Shown here in pieces: positions 61,779-64,000 of a stretch of DNA of 64,000 bases. Numbering within the stretch: the stretch's first letter is position 1; every line of letters begins with the position of its first letter. A model generated the notes under the pieces. It saw nothing but the letters and a program-made list of their open reading frames with translations. It had not been told where the DNA came from and did no database searches. A program made the position numbers and the translations under genes. The DNA lies in assembly GCA_030340625.1 (NCBI GenBank), contig JAOPHQ010006600.1, positions 50,559 through 114,558 on the forward strand, written 5' to 3'. The DNA comes from Merluccius polli (Eukaryota > Chordata > Actinopteri > Gadiformes > Merlucciidae).

Positions 61779-62134
61779 CACGCACACACACACGCACACA
61801 CACACAACCAGACGACAATGCAGCCAGAGCTGTCTGAGCTAGACTCTCCAGGATGCCCTGGGCCAAATGTCTTCGCTTCATGGAAAAAGTGAGTCCTTTG
61901 TGTTGTTATCCCCATTTTGCAAGTTAATGCCTGTGTGTTACCCTACTGCCAATGAGACCCTGTCTGTCGCTCCCATCGCTAGTTCATACTTCATAGACTA
62001 CAGCTGGGATCCCACCATTTTCGGTTGGGGCCATACAGTATCATGCTAGTCAGGGCTGTACGGTGAGCCATTAAGACATTGGCTAGTTGCTGTGACGCCT
62101 CATGACAGTTTGAGTGCCATGCGAGTGGTCGATT

Positions 62135-62165
<31 letters not shown>

Positions 62166-63095
62166 CAGCAGCAGCAGCGCAGCACAGAATTACAACCTCT
62201 ACCGGAACCAACAAACGTTCTCTGCAGAAAGAGGCTTATCTCTACAGAGAGTAAAGTGTTTGGCTGTGGTGCTGTGGTGCTTAGCCTCACAGCCCAAGCG
62301 GGGATAACTAGGTTCCTGAACAATGTCAGCATCTAATCTGGCTTCCTGTGGGAACAGGGGCCCATGGGCTGCCCACGCTGCCCTTGCCAATCAACTCGCC
62401 GCTATAGTGCGGGGGCGAGCAGCTTCATTTACTTCCCCAGAGGCCGACCTTGCCTCTATCTCCTCCTCGGGGCCCCTGGAAACAATCTGGGGGCCTGACA
62501 GGCTGCGCTAGGCCCTGGCCAGAGCCCGCCTTTAAGGCGGTATGCAGTCCGGAGACGCTTGTCTCCCTGGCAGGAAATGTTGGAACCTGATCATTGCTCC
62601 CAGTCTCTCATGGGAGATTAATGAGGAAACTGAGCAAATATCCATCCCCTAGCCCCTGCATACAGACGTCCAACAGACAGACACTGTTAGACACACACCA
62701 ACCATAGGAAAATGATCATCACATATAAACACAAAAGCGCAGGTGCAGATGCATAAATCCCTCAATTGAACGCATAACACCATGACATGACGAGGATGGA
62801 CAATTTCGTCAAGATTGACAGTTGAGTAGGGAGAAAATGTAGAATGGTAATCTAGAGTAACTCCAAATCGGCTGAAGCAAGCTCATAAATTCATTGTAAT
62901 GTAAAAGCCATTTGCGAAAAAAAAAAAGCACATGGAATAAGGATCAGCCGTCCAAAAGTCGTAATGAGCCCTGATATAAATGTGTTCATCTTTTTGTTGA
63001 ACTACACAGACCCCGCTGCAGTCAACCTTCTGGGAGAATCTGAGCCCAATATGTAGGTAACAAGAAGTAGAAACCAGGCTCATGGGATACCATAC
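61539..63095 (-). other. TGFB3: TGFB3 intron 2
   Basis: 1.56 kb with a CA repeat (61733-61806) and a CAG repeat (62135-62179). No gene recognised. Confidence 0.7.
62135..62179. repeat. (CAG)n repeat with a TAG interruption
   Basis: About 14 units, plus strand, in TGFB3 intron 2. Not part of any supported reading frame. Confidence 0.9.
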
Positions 63096-63253
63096 CTGGT
63101 ACAGCTCAATCCTCTGTTCATTCCTCTTGGAGCTGGAGTTGGGGATCCGCAGGGCACGAAACTCGGCCCGGAACAGATTGGTGGAGTTCTTCTCCATGGC
63201 TGAGACGTTGAAGCGGAAAACCTTGGAAGTGATGCTCTTAGGGCAGAGGTCAT
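63096..63253 (-). CDS. TGFB3: TGFB3 coding exon 2
   Basis: Acceptor CTCGCAG. Encodes [40 protein letters not shown] and [11 protein letters not shown], matching human [23 protein letters not shown] and following, including an N-x-S/T site (KNST). Donor GTATGG. Confidence 0.96.
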
Positions 63254-64000
63254 CTGCGAGAAACACAAATGGTGACAAAATCAGTTTAAAAATGCATCAA
63301 ATTAAAGGCGTTCTTTCCTTTGAGAAATAAAATGATCAGAGTGGAATCTTTTTCATTTAGTTTGATCACATCCCTATGAGCAGTTACCTCATTTTGTATT
63401 TGTTTTCTTATCGTAGCCTATTTCCATTTGTCACCCTTCACAAGGCCGGATGTGTTTACATTATTAATCTTAATGTGCTGATTTTGGTCTTGGATTTGAC
63501 ACTAGCGGTCCGGATGTTTCACGGAAGGTTGTTCTAGATATTCTCCTAAGCCCTCCCCAGGGCAAAGACCCACAGCGTCGCCTCCATCTGCTCGTGCTTT
63601 GTGTGCAGTCCAGGGTTAGCGATGAGTGGAAATCGTGAAATCTAAACCAAATGTCCCATGTGGTAACAGGCATGAGGAGGGAGATGGCCTGCATGCTCCT
63701 CCTCCTCCTCCTCCTCCTCCTCCTCCTCCTCCTGCTCCTACCAGTGCTGGAGAACCAACAGGTGCTCCTGGGGGTTAGGAGCCAAGCCAAGCGTTCCCTG
63801 GAACCAAGCGTCTGGGCGGGGAAACATGTGGAATCCCATGGAGGAACAGTACACCAGTAACACCTGAACCAATAGGCTGCTGCCTCGGTGTGTCTGAGGG
63901 GGAAGAGGGAAGGTGTCTCCGTGGTGACAAGGAATCTGCCCATCGGATGGATGACAGTCAGCACCCACTAAGAATGATGTGTGATGTGGTGTGTGTGTGT
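63254..64000 (-). other. TGFB3: TGFB3 intron 1 (continues beyond right edge)
   Basis: Contains a (CTC)n tract (63696-63733) and a GT run at the edge. No exon 1 coding sequence seen. Confidence 0.65.

Noticed and set aside
63470..63964. 164-codon minus-strand ORF near the right edge, considered as TGFB3 exon 1
   Set aside because: No signal peptide or match to the TGFB3 N-terminus (no LSTCTTLDFGHIKKKR-like block). It is carried through the CTC repeat.

Overview
This is a vertebrate window, almost certainly from a ray-finned (teleost) fish. The genes are split into many short exons with GT-AG introns. The introns carry fish-type Tc1/mariner, hAT and tRNA-derived SINE insertions and very dense CA, CT and trinucleotide microsatellites. 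The species cannot be named from the sequence. The gene order ERG28 (minus) / TTLL5 (plus) / TGFB3 (minus) is the order known from human 14q24.3, so this is a conserved syntenic block.

Layout. 1-1386, minus strand: a single-exon ORF for a four-finger C2H2 zinc-finger protein that runs off the left edge. 1400-4100: repeat-rich DNA with a hAT-like terminus, an inverted duplication and AT-rich repeats. 4118-4571, minus: the first two coding exons of ERG28. The rest of ERG28 is not found to the left, so the zinc-finger ORF probably sits inside ERG28 intron 2. 5050-5400: a GC-rich stretch with three CCAAT boxes and a perfect NRF1-type palindrome, the likely shared ERG28/TTLL5 promoter.

5768-54369, plus: TTLL5, a tubulin polyglutamylase. 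I reconstructed 32 coding exons by homology and splice phase. They sum to 4056 nt (1351 residues plus stop) with every junction in phase. The TTL/ATP-grasp catalytic core lies in exons 2-13, the basic microtubule-binding region in exons 16-18, a proline-rich linker in exon 24, and the conserved C-terminal glutamine-rich block in exon 29. The introns hold an apparently intact Tc1/mariner transposon with DD36E spacing, a SINE split by a hairpin MITE, a hAT deletion derivative with its 8-bp target duplication, and long microsatellites. Several microsatellites abut splice sites.

57438-63253, minus: TGFB3 exons 2-7. Exon 1, with the signal peptide, lies beyond the right edge. The mature 112-residue ligand is complete, with nine cysteines and a furin site. 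The position of the RGD integrin motif in the latency peptide reads RLD. TTLL5 and TGFB3 converge, and their candidate poly(A) signals are only about 100 bp apart.

No CRISPR array, rRNA, tRNA gene or prokaryotic system is present. The strongest observations are the DD36E transposon with perfect terminal repeats, the splice donors fused to CA repeats (one beside a duplicated exon end), the nested zinc-finger ORF, and the RGD loss in TGFB3.
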